A stretch of 18,156 bases of DNA from Solirubrobacteraceae bacterium (lineage in GTDB: Bacteria; Actinomycetota; Thermoleophilia; Solirubrobacterales; Solirubrobacteraceae), in NCBI GenBank assembly GCA_030447005.1, contig JAUJME010000013.1, positions 1 to 18,156 on the forward strand. Direction: 5' to 3'. Made by a program: the position numbers and the translations under genes. Numbering within the stretch: position 1 is the stretch's first letter; every line of letters begins with the position of its first letter. The notes below the pieces were generated by a model. It searched no databases. It was not told the origin of the DNA and saw only the letters and a program-made list of their open reading frames with translations. Positions 6,966 to 15,040 of this stretch are shown here, piece by piece.

Positions 6966-8623
6966 GCCTTCGCCGCCTCCTTGCCGCCGGCCACCTCGAG
7001 CTCCCCGTCGGCGAGCCGGCGGCGCAGCACCTTCTTGTCGAACTTGCCGACGCTCGTCTTGGGCACCTCGTCGATGAAGGCGAAGGAGTCGGGGACCTGC
7101 CAGCCCGCCATGCGCCCGGCCAGGTGGCGGCGCAGGCCCGTCGGGTCGGGCCGCTCGCCCTCGGCCAGCACGACGCAGGCCAGCGGGCGCTCCGTCCAGC
7201 GCTCGTCGGGCATGGCGATCACCGCCGCCTCGATGACCGACGGGTGCTCCATGAGCTCCGTCTCGAGCTCGACGGAGGAGATCCACTCGCCGCCGGACTT
7301 GATGAGGTCCTTGGCGCGGTCGGTGATGAGGACGTAGCCGTCGGGCGTGACCGCGCCGATGTCCCCCGTGCGCAGCCAGCCGTCGTCGAACTTGTCGTCG
7401 CCGGAGGGATCCTCGTAGTAGGAGCGTGCGATCCACGGTCCGCGGACCTCGATCTCGCCCGTCGACTCGCCGTCCCACGGCTGGACCTGGCCCTCGCCGC
7501 CGATCAGGCGCAGCTCGACCCACGGCATGATCCGGCCCTGGGTGACCCGCGACGCCCAGTGGGCCTCGTCCCCGGCGTCGTCGTGCTCCGCGGGCGGGCG
7601 GGCGACCGTGCACAGCGGGCTCGTCTCGGTCATCCCCCAGGCCTGCAGGATCCGCACGCCGTGGCGCTCGAAGCCCTCCATCAGCTTGCGCGGCACCGCC
7701 GCGCCGCCGCAGATGCCGCCGCGCAGGCTCGAGAGGTCGGGCTTCTGCTCGTCGGCGTGGCGCAGGAGGTCGCCGAGCACGGTCGGGACGCCGGCGATCA
7801 GCGTCGCCCGCTCGGCGGCGATCGCGCGGGCGAGCGGGGCGGCGGCCACGAAGCGGTTGGGCATGATGAGCCCCGCGCCGGTCATCGCCGCGGCGAACGG
7901 CAGCCCCCAGGCGTTGACGTGGAACATCGGCACCACCGCGACGACGCGGTCGCCGCCGCTCAGGCCGACCGAGTCGGCCATGCAGACCGCGGTGGAGTGC
8001 AGCGCGACGGAGCGGTGGGAGTACAGGACGCCCTTCGGGTTGCCGGTCGTCCCGCTCGTGTAGCAGAGCGCCGCGGCGCTGCGCTCGTCGGTCTCGGGCC
8101 AGTCGTAGGCACCCTCGCCGGCCTCCTCGAGCAGCTCCTCGTAGCGGTGGACCTCGCCGCGGCGGCCGAGGCCGCCGTCGTCGCCGTCGCCCATGATCAC
8201 GTAGTGGCGGACGCCCTCGAAGCCCCCGGCGAGCTTCGCCAGCGCGGGCGCGAGCGAGTCGTCGACGAAGATCACGCGATCCTCGGCGTGGCCGACGATG
8301 TAGGTGATCTGCTCGGGGAACAGGCGGATGTTGACCGTGTGCAGGACGGCGCCGAAGCTCGGCACGCCGAGGTAGAGCTCGAAGTGGCGCTGGCTGTTCC
8401 AGCCGAAGGTCGCCACGCGGTCGCCCGGCTCGACGCCGAGGCGCTCGAGGACGCGGCCGAGCCGGTCGACGCGCCCGGCGACCTCGGCGTAGGTGGCGCG
8501 CGACGGCGGCGCCGGGTCCTCCTCGAGCGTGACGACCTCGCGGTCGCCGTAGCACGCCGCCATCCGCCGGCGGATCGCGCCCACGGTCAGCTGGAAGTCG
8601 TTCTGCATCAGACCTTCGAGCAC
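6962..8623 (-). CDS. Fatty acyl-CoA ligase (AMP-forming), AlkK/DmdB-like
   Basis: A complete 553-residue adenylate-forming ligase. Motifs run in order: P-loop [11 protein letters not shown] (188-198), FHVNAWG (234-240), the adenine motif GMTETSP (330-336), TGD (419-421), the hinge [15 protein letters not shown] (435-449), and [10 protein letters not shown] with the catalytic Lys at about 527. The opening [14 protein letters not shown] is typical of the medium/long-chain ligase group that includes AlkK and 3-methylmercaptopropionyl-CoA ligases, so the substrate is probably a fatty or short modified acid (inference). The GTG at 8623 was chosen over other starts because a strong GAGGAGGAG ribosome site (8629-8637) sits five bases upstream. 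It is convergent with the flavoenzyme operon and shares a CTAG at the stops. An acid produced by alcohol oxidation could be its substrate. Confidence 0.94.
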   Translation of the reverse strand: MLEGLMQNDFQLTVGAIRRRMAACYGDREVVTLEEDPAPPSRATYAEVAGRVDRLGRVLERLGVEPGDRVATFGWNSQRHFELYLGVPSFGAVLHTVNIRLFPEQITYIVGHAEDRVIFVDDSLAPALAKLAGGFEGVRHYVIMGDGDDGGLGRRGEVHRYEELLEEAGEGAYDWPETDERSAAALCYTSGTTGNPKGVLYSHRSVALHSTAVCMADSVGLSGGDRVVAVVPMFHVNAWGLPFAAAMTGAGLIMPNRFVAAAPLARAIAAERATLIAGVPTVLGDLLRHADEQKPDLSSLRGGICGGAAVPRKLMEGFERHGVRILQAWGMTETSPLCTVARPPAEHDDAGDEAHWASRVTQGRIMPWVELRLIGGEGQVQPWDGESTGEIEVRGPWIARSYYEDPSGDDKFDDGWLRTGDIGAVTPDGYVLITDRAKDLIKSGGEWISSVELETELMEHPSVIEAAVIAMPDERWTERPLACVVLAEGERPDPTGLRRHLAGRMAGWQVPDSFAFIDEVPKTSVGKFDKKVLRRRLADGELEVAGGKEAAKA

Positions 8624-8628
8624 GGGCT

Positions 8629-8637
8629 CTCCTCCTC
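8629..8637 (-). promoter_or_regulatory. Strong Shine-Dalgarno GAGGAGGAG fixing the start of the acyl-CoA ligase
   Basis: The purine run is complementary to the 16S 3' end and five bases from GTG 8623. A longer frame upstream to 8680 is open but lacks a ribosome site and family similarity. Further upstream on the same strand, TTGTGC (8680-8675) and GACGAT (8657-8652) are 17 bp apart and could be a weak promoter. Confidence 0.65.
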
Positions 8638-8708
8638 GTGGCTTGCGTGCAATCGTCGCGCTCGGAGCGCCCGCGCACAAGGGGCGTGCCTCCCGGGCGC
8701 CGGACGTC

Positions 8709-8714
8709 TACGGT
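8709..8714 (+). promoter_or_regulatory. Probable -10 element TACGGT, leaderless start of the BioD-like gene
   Basis: TACGGT fits TANNNT and lies seven bases before ATG 8722. No Shine-Dalgarno sequence precedes this ATG. The geometry resembles the one before the GMC gene and supports ATG 8722 over the upstream in-frame starts. Confidence 0.5.
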
Positions 8715-8721
8715 TGCGCCG

Positions 8722-9870
8722 ATGCACGGCCTCTACGTCCTCGGCGTCGGCCTCGACGCGGGCCCCGCGGCGGTCGGCGAGGCCGTCGCGGCGCCGCTGA
8801 GCGCGCGCCACGTGGCGGTGCACGAGCTGCCCTCGCCGGCTTCGCCGCTGACCGCGGCGCGCCACGCCGGCACGACGATCGAGCCGGCCCCGCTGGTCGG
8901 CGACCTGCGGCGCGCCGCCGACGCGACGGCCCTCGTCGTCTCCTCCGGGGGCGGGCCGCTCGCGCCGCTGACCGTCCGCTACACCGCCCGCGACCTGGCG
9001 CGCGAGCTGCGGCTCCCGGTCGCGCTGGCCGTGCCGGCCGCCCGCGACGCGGTGGGGCTGGCGCGGATGGGGCTCGAGTCGGTGCGCGGCGCGGGGCTCG
9101 CCGTCGCGGCGATCGTCCTCACGGGCTGGCCCGACCCGCCCGACCGCGTGCTGCTCGACGAGCGCCGCCTGCTCGGCGAGCTCACCGGCCTGCCCGTGGT
9201 GACCTTCGCGGGCGCGAACGACGCGCGCGCCTGGCCGCTCCAGGCGTGGATGCGGGCCGCGCCGGCCGCGCCGGCGCTCTCCGGGCCGGCCCCGGGCGTC
9301 GCGCCGGTCGCCCCGCCGACCGCGGCGGCGACGGCGGCCGCCGCGGCGCCCGCGGCCTCGCGGACGCCGGTCGCGCTCGACCCCTACCGCGAGTGGCCCG
9401 CGCGCCCCGTCGGCGACCCCCGCGCGACGCCGCGCCCGCAGATCATGGCCGCGATGCTCGAGATCGTCGGCGCCGAGGGCCCGATCCTCGCCTCCCGCGC
9501 CTACGCGCTCTACAACCGCGCGTCGGGCGGCAAGAAGCTCACGACGATCGCCCGCGCCCCGCTCTCCTCCGCCGTCCACTGGCTCGCGCAGGAGCGCAAG
9601 GTCGTCCTCACCAAGCGCGACGAGATCCCGTGGCAGGACGACGACCTCGTCCGCCTCCCCGACACCGCGCCGGTCTGGGTGCGAGAGCTGGGGCCCCGCA
9701 CGCTCGAGGAGGTGCCGCTCGACGAGGTGGCCGAGCTCATGCGCCGCCTGGGCGCCCGCGACGCGGCGGTCGCCAAGCGGGCGGTCCTCGAGGTCTACGG
9801 GCTCAAGCGCCTGACCACCCGGGCGGACGAGTACCTCGGGCTCGCGTACGACCTGGCGGCCTCGGGCTAG
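8722..9870 (+). CDS. BioD-like (dethiobiotin synthetase fold) pseudoenzyme fused to a probable winged-helix region
   Basis: A 382-residue protein. Residues 1-165 follow the BioD pattern: MHGLYVLGVGLDAGP where BioD has its P-loop, PASPLTAAR (39-47) where BioD has the ASPH segment, and VVSSGGGPLAPLTVRYTARDL (72-92) matching the E-G-A-G-G-hydrophobic-P-L segment. The P-loop Gly-Lys-Thr is replaced by Gly-Pro-Ala, and the Glu of EGAGG is Ser, so ATP-dependent synthase activity is unlikely. An Ala/Pro-rich linker (about 178-215) leads to 235-382, which has helix-turn-helix-like content: MLEIVGAEGPILASRAYALYN, a basic KKLTT segment, and a strand pair around KVVLTK. A distant likeness to DUF3320-type C-terminal modules is my impression only. 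It could be a ligand-sensing DNA-binding regulator; function unknown. Its stop overlaps the convergent ammonia-lyase stop in CTAG. Confidence 0.7.
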   Translation: MHGLYVLGVGLDAGPAAVGEAVAAPLSARHVAVHELPSPASPLTAARHAGTTIEPAPLVGDLRRAADATALVVSSGGGPLAPLTVRYTARDLARELRLPVALAVPAARDAVGLARMGLESVRGAGLAVAAIVLTGWPDPPDRVLLDERRLLGELTGLPVVTFAGANDARAWPLQAWMRAAPAAPALSGPAPGVAPVAPPTAAATAAAAAPAASRTPVALDPYREWPARPVGDPRATPRPQIMAAMLEIVGAEGPILASRAYALYNRASGGKKLTTIARAPLSSAVHWLAQERKVVLTKRDEIPWQDDDLVRLPDTAPVWVRELGPRTLEEVPLDEVAELMRRLGARDAAVAKRAVLEVYGLKRLTTRADEYLGLAYDLAASG

Positions 9871-10871
9871 CCCGGCCCCGCGGCGGTGCGGCCCTCCGTG
9901 GCGATGAGCAGGACCCGGCTGCCCGGATCCAGGTAGCGCGACCGGGCCGGATCGGCTGCCAGGCGCTCGAGGGCGGCGAGCGGGGCCGCTCCCGACTCGC
10001 CGATGGCCAGGCCGGCACGGCCGAGCTCGCGCATCGCGGCGCCGGCCTGCTCGTCGGTCACCACGACGGTGGCGTGGATGCCCGCGCTGAGGGCCGGCCA
10101 CGCCGCGGGTGAGACCTCGGCGCAGTCGAGGCCGGCCATCGCGGTGCCCGGGGTGGCGACCCGTGTCGGCCGCCCCGCGCGCAGGGAGGCGGTGAGGCAA
10201 GCGGCGGCGGCCGGCTCGGCGCCGAGCACCGGGACGCCGGCCCGTGCGCCGTGGCGGGCGGCGGCCGCCGCGAGGGCGCCGACGCCGACCGGCACGACGA
10301 CGAGGTCGAAGGCGGCCTGGGATGCCGTTTCGTCGAAGAGCGTGGCGTAGCCGTCGATCACCCAGTGCGCCGGGGCCGAGTCGCCGACGTCGGCGATCAC
10401 GAGCGCACCGGGCGCGGCGCCGGCGAGCTCGGCCTGGGCGACGGCCGCCTCGTAGTCGCCCTCGACGACGACCACCTCGGCCCCCTCGGCGGCGATCGCC
10501 TCGCGGCGGGCCGCCAGCGACCGGGCCGGCAGGAAGACCCGGCAGCCGAGCCCGCGCCCCGCGGCGACGCGGGCGACCGCCCTGCCGTGGTTGCCGGCGC
10601 TGGCCGCGACGAGCGTCCGCGTGCCGGGGCGCTCGCGCAGCGCGCGCTCGATCGCCCACGAGGCGCCAAGGACCTTGAACGCGGGCAGGCCGAGCCGGTC
10701 GGACTCGTCCTTGACGAGCACCGCGCCCAGCCCGAGCCGCGCCGCGACGGCGGGGAGCTCGCGGACCGGCGTCGGCGCGTAGCCGGCCAGCCCGCGGTGG
10801 AAGGCCTCGGCGTCGCGGCTCGGCGCCGGGACGCGGCCCGGGTCGACCGCCGGGTTGACGAGGACGCTCAC
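9867..10871 (-). CDS. PLP-dependent ammonia-lyase, diaminopropionate ammonia-lyase/threonine synthase type
   Basis: A 334-residue fold-type II PLP enzyme. The Schiff-base lysine is in LGLPAFKVLGAS (K66). The phosphate/substrate loop is ASAGNHGRAVA at 90-100, and the glycine-rich phosphate site is VPVGVGAL at 193-200. GLPAFK and the adjoining motifs look more like diaminopropionate ammonia-lyase (YgeX) than like threonine dehydratase, though D-serine dehydratase- or threonine synthase-like activity cannot be excluded. The product would be pyruvate plus ammonia if it is a YgeX. The start is GTG 10871, which overlaps the upstream M20 stop as GTGA, so translation is coupled. It is the last gene of the operon. 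It shares CTAG stop bases with the BioD-like gene. The neighbourhood of M20 peptidase plus amidohydrolase mirrors ygeX-ygeY-hyuA of Escherichia coli and supports the call. Confidence 0.85.
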   Translation of the reverse strand: MSVLVNPAVDPGRVPAPSRDAEAFHRGLAGYAPTPVRELPAVAARLGLGAVLVKDESDRLGLPAFKVLGASWAIERALRERPGTRTLVAASAGNHGRAVARVAAGRGLGCRVFLPARSLAARREAIAAEGAEVVVVEGDYEAAVAQAELAGAAPGALVIADVGDSAPAHWVIDGYATLFDETASQAAFDLVVVPVGVGALAAAAARHGARAGVPVLGAEPAAAACLTASLRAGRPTRVATPGTAMAGLDCAEVSPAAWPALSAGIHATVVVTDEQAGAAMRELGRAGLAIGESGAAPLAALERLAADPARSRYLDPGSRVLLIATEGRTAAGPG

Positions 10872-11989
10872 GCGCAGAAGGAGGCGGCGACCTCGGCCAG
10901 CGTGCGGGCGACGACCTCGGCGTCGGCCAGGCTGACCCACTCCTCCGCGGCGTGGGCGCCTTCGCCGCCGGGCCCGAAGAGGACGGTGGGGATGCCGGCG
11001 CCCGCGACGAAGGCGGCGTCGGCCCAGTAGCTGGCGCCGGCGATCCGCGGCGGCGCGCCGGTGACCGCCTCCGCGGCCCGGCTCACGACGCCGACGAGCT
11101 CGGCGCCCGCGTCGATCTCGAACGGGTCGCGGACGAGCAGGGTGCGCTGCTCGGCCTCGAGCTCCGGGTCGGCGGCGCGGCAGCGGTCGAGCAGCTCGCC
11201 GAGCTCGCGCTCGACGCGCTCGCCGGTCTCACCCGGCAGCGTGCGGCGCTCGAGCCCGACGACGCAGTGGGCCGGGTAGCTCGACAGCTCGGCGCCGCCC
11301 TCGATCAGCGACGCGTGCACGGACGGACGGCCCAGCAGCGGGTGCTCGTGGCGCCCGAGCGCCCGGTCGAGCTCCCCCAGGGCGGTCAGGACCGGGCCGG
11401 CCTTGACGATGGCGTCGACCCCCAGGTGCGGCCGGGAGCCGTGCGCCGAGCGCCCGGTGACGCGCACCTCGCTCCAGACGAAGCCCTTGTGCGCGACGGC
11501 GACCTCGAGCTCGGTGGGCTCGGTCACGATCGCCGCGTCGGCCGCCACGGCGCCCAGCGCCTCCCGCACGCCGAGGCTGGCGTGCTCCTCGTCGGCGACC
11601 GCGGCGACCACCACGTCGCCGGCCAGCCCGCGCGCCGCGGCGTCGCGCGCGGCGATCAGCGCCGCGGCGAGGCCGGCCTTCATGTCGTACGCGCCGCGCC
11701 CGTACAGCCGGTCGCCCTCGACGCGCGGCACGTGCGGGTCCGTCATCTCCTCGACGCCGACGGTGTCCGTGTGGCCGCACAGCAGCAGCGTCCGCCCCCC
11801 GCCGCTCCCGCGGGCGCGCAGCAGGGTCGTCGGCCGCCCCGGGGTCGCCTCCAGCACCTCGGCCTCGAGGCCGGCGGCCCTCCCCCAGCGGGCGACGTGA
11901 GCGGCGATCTCCGCCTCGCCCGCGCCCCCGGGGACGAGGGACGGGTTGACGGAGTCGATGGCGACGAGGTCGCCGACCAGGGCGCTCAG
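10868..11989 (-). CDS. M20 family metallopeptidase (ArgE/DapE/YgeY-like deacylase), non-canonical start
   Basis: A dinuclear zinc hydrolase removing an acyl, carbamoyl or similar group from an amino acid. Counting from CTG 11989 it has 373 residues. Motifs: LVAIDSVNP at 8-16, LLLCGHTDTV with metal ligands H73 and D75, YGRGAYDMKAG with bridging D102, ADEEH with the catalytic/metal Glu pair 134-135, and VTEPTEL further on. Homology clearly begins before the first canonical start in frame (GTG 11857), which would remove 44 residues including the first helix and IDSVNP. No ATG, GTG or TTG exists in frame upstream of that as far as I read (to about 12139). The nearest GTG, at 11994, is out of frame and meets TGA after two codons. 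CTG 11989, one base after the amidohydrolase stop, is the most economical start; an ATC or a one-base sequence error are alternatives. It is translationally linked to both neighbours. Confidence 0.82.
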   Translation of the reverse strand: MSALVGDLVAIDSVNPSLVPGGAGEAEIAAHVARWGRAAGLEAEVLEATPGRPTTLLRARGSGGGRTLLLCGHTDTVGVEEMTDPHVPRVEGDRLYGRGAYDMKAGLAAALIAARDAAARGLAGDVVVAAVADEEHASLGVREALGAVAADAAIVTEPTELEVAVAHKGFVWSEVRVTGRSAHGSRPHLGVDAIVKAGPVLTALGELDRALGRHEHPLLGRPSVHASLIEGGAELSSYPAHCVVGLERRTLPGETGERVERELGELLDRCRAADPELEAEQRTLLVRDPFEIDAGAELVGVVSRAAEAVTGAPPRIAGASYWADAAFVAGAGIPTVLFGPGGEGAHAAEEWVSLADAEVVARTLAEVAASFCA

Positions 11990-11990
11990 A

Positions 11991-13526
11991 TCACGGATGA
12001 TCGAAGGGCCCCGGGTGCGTCCACTCCCCCGCGACCATCGTCGCCTCGACGCGCACGTCGCCGAGCTCCTCGGGCGGGCAGGTGAGCGGGTCGCGGGAGA
12101 GCACGGTGAGGTCGGCGTCGAAGCCGGGGGCGAGGCGGCCGCGGCGGCGCTCGCTGTGCGAGAGCCAGGCCGGGCCGGCGACCATGGCGCGCAGGGCGCG
12201 GTCGGCGTCGAGCGCCTGCTCCGGGCGCCAGGGCGGCCGGTCGTCGGTCGTGCGCGCCACGCCGGCGTGCAGGCCCGCGAGCGGGTCGAGCTCCTCGACG
12301 GGCGCGTCGGAGCCGTTGGCGAGCACGGCGCCCGAGTCGGCGAGCGCGCGCCAGGCGTAGGCGAGCTCCGCGCGGTCGCCCCAGTAGTCGTCGGCGAGGT
12401 CGCGGTCGGAGGTCGCGTGGGAGAACTGCACGGAGGCCGCCACGCCGATCGAGGCGAAGCGCCCGACGTCGTCGGGGTGCAGCACCTGGGCGTGCTCGAT
12501 CCGCGGCCGCAGCCCGAGCGGCGCCCACTGCGCGCGCGTCGCGGCGAAGGCGTCGAGCGCGTCCCGGTTGGCCTTGTCCCCGATGGCGTGCACCGCCACC
12601 GGGAAGCCCGCGCGCGCGGCGCGGCGGACGATCGCCTCGAGGGCCTCGCGCGAGGTGATCTCGACCCCCGTGCCGTCGAGCATCAGCGCGGTGCGCGACG
12701 CGAGCGTGCCGTCCATGAACGCCTTGAGGTAGCCGACCCGCAGCCGCTCGTCGCCGAAGCCGGAGCGGATCCCGACGTCGGAGAGCTCGTCCATCAGGTG
12801 ATGGGGCAGCGACTGCCAGACGCGCAGCGGGAGCTCGGCCTCCTCGCGCAGCCGCTGCCAGACGGGCAGGATCCCCAGCCAGCCGTCCTTGTCGTGGATC
12901 GCGGTGACGCCGCGGGCGGCGGCGACCGGCAGCGCGGCGCGCATGGCCTCGAGCATCTCGTCGGCCGACGGCTTCAGATAGCGGTCGCGGAAGCGCCAGG
13001 CCGCGTCCTCGCGCAGGACGCCCGACGGCGCGCCGTCCGCCCCCAGCTCGACCACGCCGCCCGGAGCGTGCAGATCGCCGCCCGCCCGCGCCAGCCCGGC
13101 CGTGCTCAGCCACAGCGAGTGGTAGTCGCGCGCCCACAGCGCGACGGGCCGGTCGCCCACGGCGGCGTCGAGTGCCTCGCGCGCGGGCTTCTCGGCCCAC
13201 GCGGCGTCGCGCCAGCCCAGCCCGCGCACCCAGCGGCCGTCGCCGACCCCCGCCGCGGCGCCGGCCACCCGCGCCACGGCCTCCTCGCGCGACGCACAGC
13301 CCTCCAGGCGCACCTGCCCGAGCCCGATCGACCAGGTGGCGAAGTGGGTGTGGGCGTCAGCGAACCCGGGGAGGACGCACCGGCCGCCGAGGTCGACCTC
13401 CGCGACCTCGCGGGCGCCGGGCGCGTCGTCGAGCGCCGCGACGCGGCCGCCGGCCGACGTGAGGCTCTCCGCCGCCGGCCGCGCGGCGTCGAGCGTGCGG
13501 ATCGTCCCTCCGGCGAGCCGGATCAG
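11991..13526 (-). CDS. Amidohydrolase family 3 protein (YtcJ-like), probable CTG start
   Basis: A metal-dependent amidohydrolase of about 511 residues. The N-terminal beta-sandwich strand is IRLAGGTIRTLD, followed by VLPGFADAHTHF with the metal-binding HxH at 59-61. The barrel carries VTAIHDKDGW, HAIGDKANRDALDAF (metal His), IEHAQVLHP (metal His), and the catalytic Asp in NGSDAPVEELDPL. The C-terminal GRLAPGFDADLTVLSRDPL is typical of the family. Such proteins hydrolyse exocyclic amides, formamides or imides; the substrate is unknown. No ATG, GTG or TTG occurs in frame near the expected start or for roughly 70 codons upstream. CTG 13526 overlaps the TGA of the preceding gene as CTGA, equivalent to the usual ATGA coupling, and a GGGG ribosome-like run lies seven bases upstream. 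The frame stays open far upstream by chance of GC content. Confidence 0.88.
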   Translation of the reverse strand: MIRLAGGTIRTLDAARPAAESLTSAGGRVAALDDAPGAREVAEVDLGGRCVLPGFADAHTHFATWSIGLGQVRLEGCASREEAVARVAGAAAGVGDGRWVRGLGWRDAAWAEKPAREALDAAVGDRPVALWARDYHSLWLSTAGLARAGGDLHAPGGVVELGADGAPSGVLREDAAWRFRDRYLKPSADEMLEAMRAALPVAAARGVTAIHDKDGWLGILPVWQRLREEAELPLRVWQSLPHHLMDELSDVGIRSGFGDERLRVGYLKAFMDGTLASRTALMLDGTGVEITSREALEAIVRRAARAGFPVAVHAIGDKANRDALDAFAATRAQWAPLGLRPRIEHAQVLHPDDVGRFASIGVAASVQFSHATSDRDLADDYWGDRAELAYAWRALADSGAVLANGSDAPVEELDPLAGLHAGVARTTDDRPPWRPEQALDADRALRAMVAGPAWLSHSERRRGRLAPGFDADLTVLSRDPLTCPPEELGDVRVEATMVAGEWTHPGPFDHP

Positions 13527-15040
13527 TAGTAGTCCCCGTCCTCGGCGCCGGCGCCGGGCGCCTGCTGCGGCGCCTGCCCCATGCCGCCCCGGCGCGAGAG
13601 CGCGTCGGCCGGCGGGAGGCCCGCTTCGCCGCCCGGCCGGGTCGGCGCGAGCGACGGCACGCTGCCGTCGGCGGCGCGGACGTCGACCTGCTGGTGCATC
13701 GTCGTCGGGTGCAGGTAGCAGAAGAGCTGGTAGCGGCCGGCCACCCGCGCCCTCCAGGAGAACCGCTTCCCGCCCGACAGGGTCGGCGAGCCCATCGAGC
13801 GCGGGCCGTTGGCGATCGAGACCTTGTGCGGCACGGTGTCGGCGAAGCGCCAGGTCAGCGTCGTGCCCTCCGCCACGGAGAGCCGCGGCCGGCTGAAGGT
13901 CGCGAAGACATTGATCAGCGGCCGCGCCGCGGGGCTCTCGTAGCGCCTGAGCTTGCCGCGCGGCTCGGGGAGGTCGACCGGCCGGCCGCGGTCGTCGAGC
14001 TCGGTGAGCGGGACGACGACGTGCGGCGGATGCTCGCGGTGCGGGCCGTCGAGCTTGTCGATCCGCGCGTCGGAGGGCAGCGGCGGGCAGCGCTCCTCCT
14101 TCGCCCTGCCCGGGGCGATGTAGACGTGGTAGACGCCCATCACCCCCGGGTGCGCCCACTGGGCGTCGTAGTAGGCGGTGATGTCGAGCTTCTCGCCCTT
14201 GTGAACCACAGCCCCGCGGCGCGACGTGTACCACCCGGTGTTGATCGGGCCGGGCTCGTGCAGCAGCGGCTTGACGCGGTAGGAGATGTAGTCCGGCGTT
14301 CCGTAGGAGGGGTCTGAGTCCATCAGCGTCCGCCCGCCGCAGGCCCGCTGGCGCAGCGCGATGTTGTGCGCGCCGCCGTGCAGGTGGGCGCCGCCCGCGA
14401 CGATCCGGCCGTCCTGCGGGACGGTCCAGGTGTTCGTCCGCCGGTGCACCGAGCCGGGCGCGCCGCCGCCCGAGATCCCGTAGCTGGGCTCGTTGCGGCA
14501 CTCGGTCACCCGGATCCAGTGCGGAGTGACCGGCGTGAGCCTCCGGCCGGTGACCACCCGCATCCGGTACTGGACGTAGACCTTCTGCGTCCGCGACTGG
14601 TGGCTCATGAGCATGGTCTGCATCTTCCAGCGGTCGCCGCGGCGGACGCGGTAGCCGTAGCCCGGCGGCAGGTCGAGCGACTGGTTCTCCTCCCCCGTGC
14701 CGTAGAACGGCTCGCCGAAGCGGGCGCCGCAGCGGGTCTGGCGGTCGCCCGGGAAGCGGCCCTGGTTGAGGAAGACGACGTGGTGGAGCATCACCTGCTG
14801 GATGGTGATCGGCCGGTTGCGCGCGTCGACCAGGCGCGCGTGCATCTGCGTGATGTGGCCGTTCACTCGAGGCGAGCGGACGATCACCTTCGGGCGCTCG
14901 GTGGCGAAGGAGCCCATCGTCACGGGCCCGTGGCGCATGGTCACCGTGCGCTCGGCGGCCGCCGCGGCGCCCGCCCCGGCGCCCAGGCCGGCCAGCGCGC
15001 CCGCCGCGGCGAGCAGCGCCCCCATCGTCTTGCGTCCCAT
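13523..15040 (-). CDS. Secreted copper protein: PHM/SURNod19-like domain plus C-terminal cupredoxin
   Basis: A 505-residue exported protein. Residues 1-30 are a signal peptide (MGRKTMGALLAAAGAL then an Ala/Gly run). Residues 45-315 resemble the SURNod19 / peptidylglycine-hydroxylating monooxygenase region. HHVVF gives H86-H87, AHLHGGAHN gives H219 and H221, and HPGVMGVYHVYI gives M301; this HH, HxH, Met order is that of the two copper sites of PHM. Residues 375-455 form a cupredoxin: FADTVPHKVSI (H405) and QLFCYLHPTTMH (C441, H444, M448) look like type 1 copper ligands. The tail (460-505) is Pro/Gly-rich and low in complexity. A copper-dependent oxygenase or electron-transfer role outside the membrane is inferred. 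The start is ATG 15040, with GAGAGGA six bases upstream. It is first gene of a four-gene operon, overlapping the amidohydrolase by four bases. Confidence 0.8.
   Translation of the reverse strand: MGRKTMGALLAAAGALAGLGAGAGAAAAAERTVTMRHGPVTMGSFATERPKVIVRSPRVNGHITQMHARLVDARNRPITIQQVMLHHVVFLNQGRFPGDRQTRCGARFGEPFYGTGEENQSLDLPPGYGYRVRRGDRWKMQTMLMSHQSRTQKVYVQYRMRVVTGRRLTPVTPHWIRVTECRNEPSYGISGGGAPGSVHRRTNTWTVPQDGRIVAGGAHLHGGAHNIALRQRACGGRTLMDSDPSYGTPDYISYRVKPLLHEPGPINTGWYTSRRGAVVHKGEKLDITAYYDAQWAHPGVMGVYHVYIAPGRAKEERCPPLPSDARIDKLDGPHREHPPHVVVPLTELDDRGRPVDLPEPRGKLRRYESPAARPLINVFATFSRPRLSVAEGTTLTWRFADTVPHKVSIANGPRSMGSPTLSGGKRFSWRARVAGRYQLFCYLHPTTMHQQVDVRAADGSVPSLAPTRPGGEAGLPPADALSRRGGMGQAPQQAPGAGAEDGDYY

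Noticed and set aside
8638..8721. Upstream in-frame starts extending the BioD-like protein by 28 residues
   Set aside because: The extension is basic, matches nothing in BioD, and overlaps the ligase's promoter. ATG 8722 has a well-placed -10-like hexamer and fits the BioD N-terminus.
11992..11994. GTG 11994 overlapping the amidohydrolase TGA as the M20 start
   Set aside because: Read from this GTG the next codons are ATC and TGA, so it cannot start the M20 gene unless a base is missing from the sequence.
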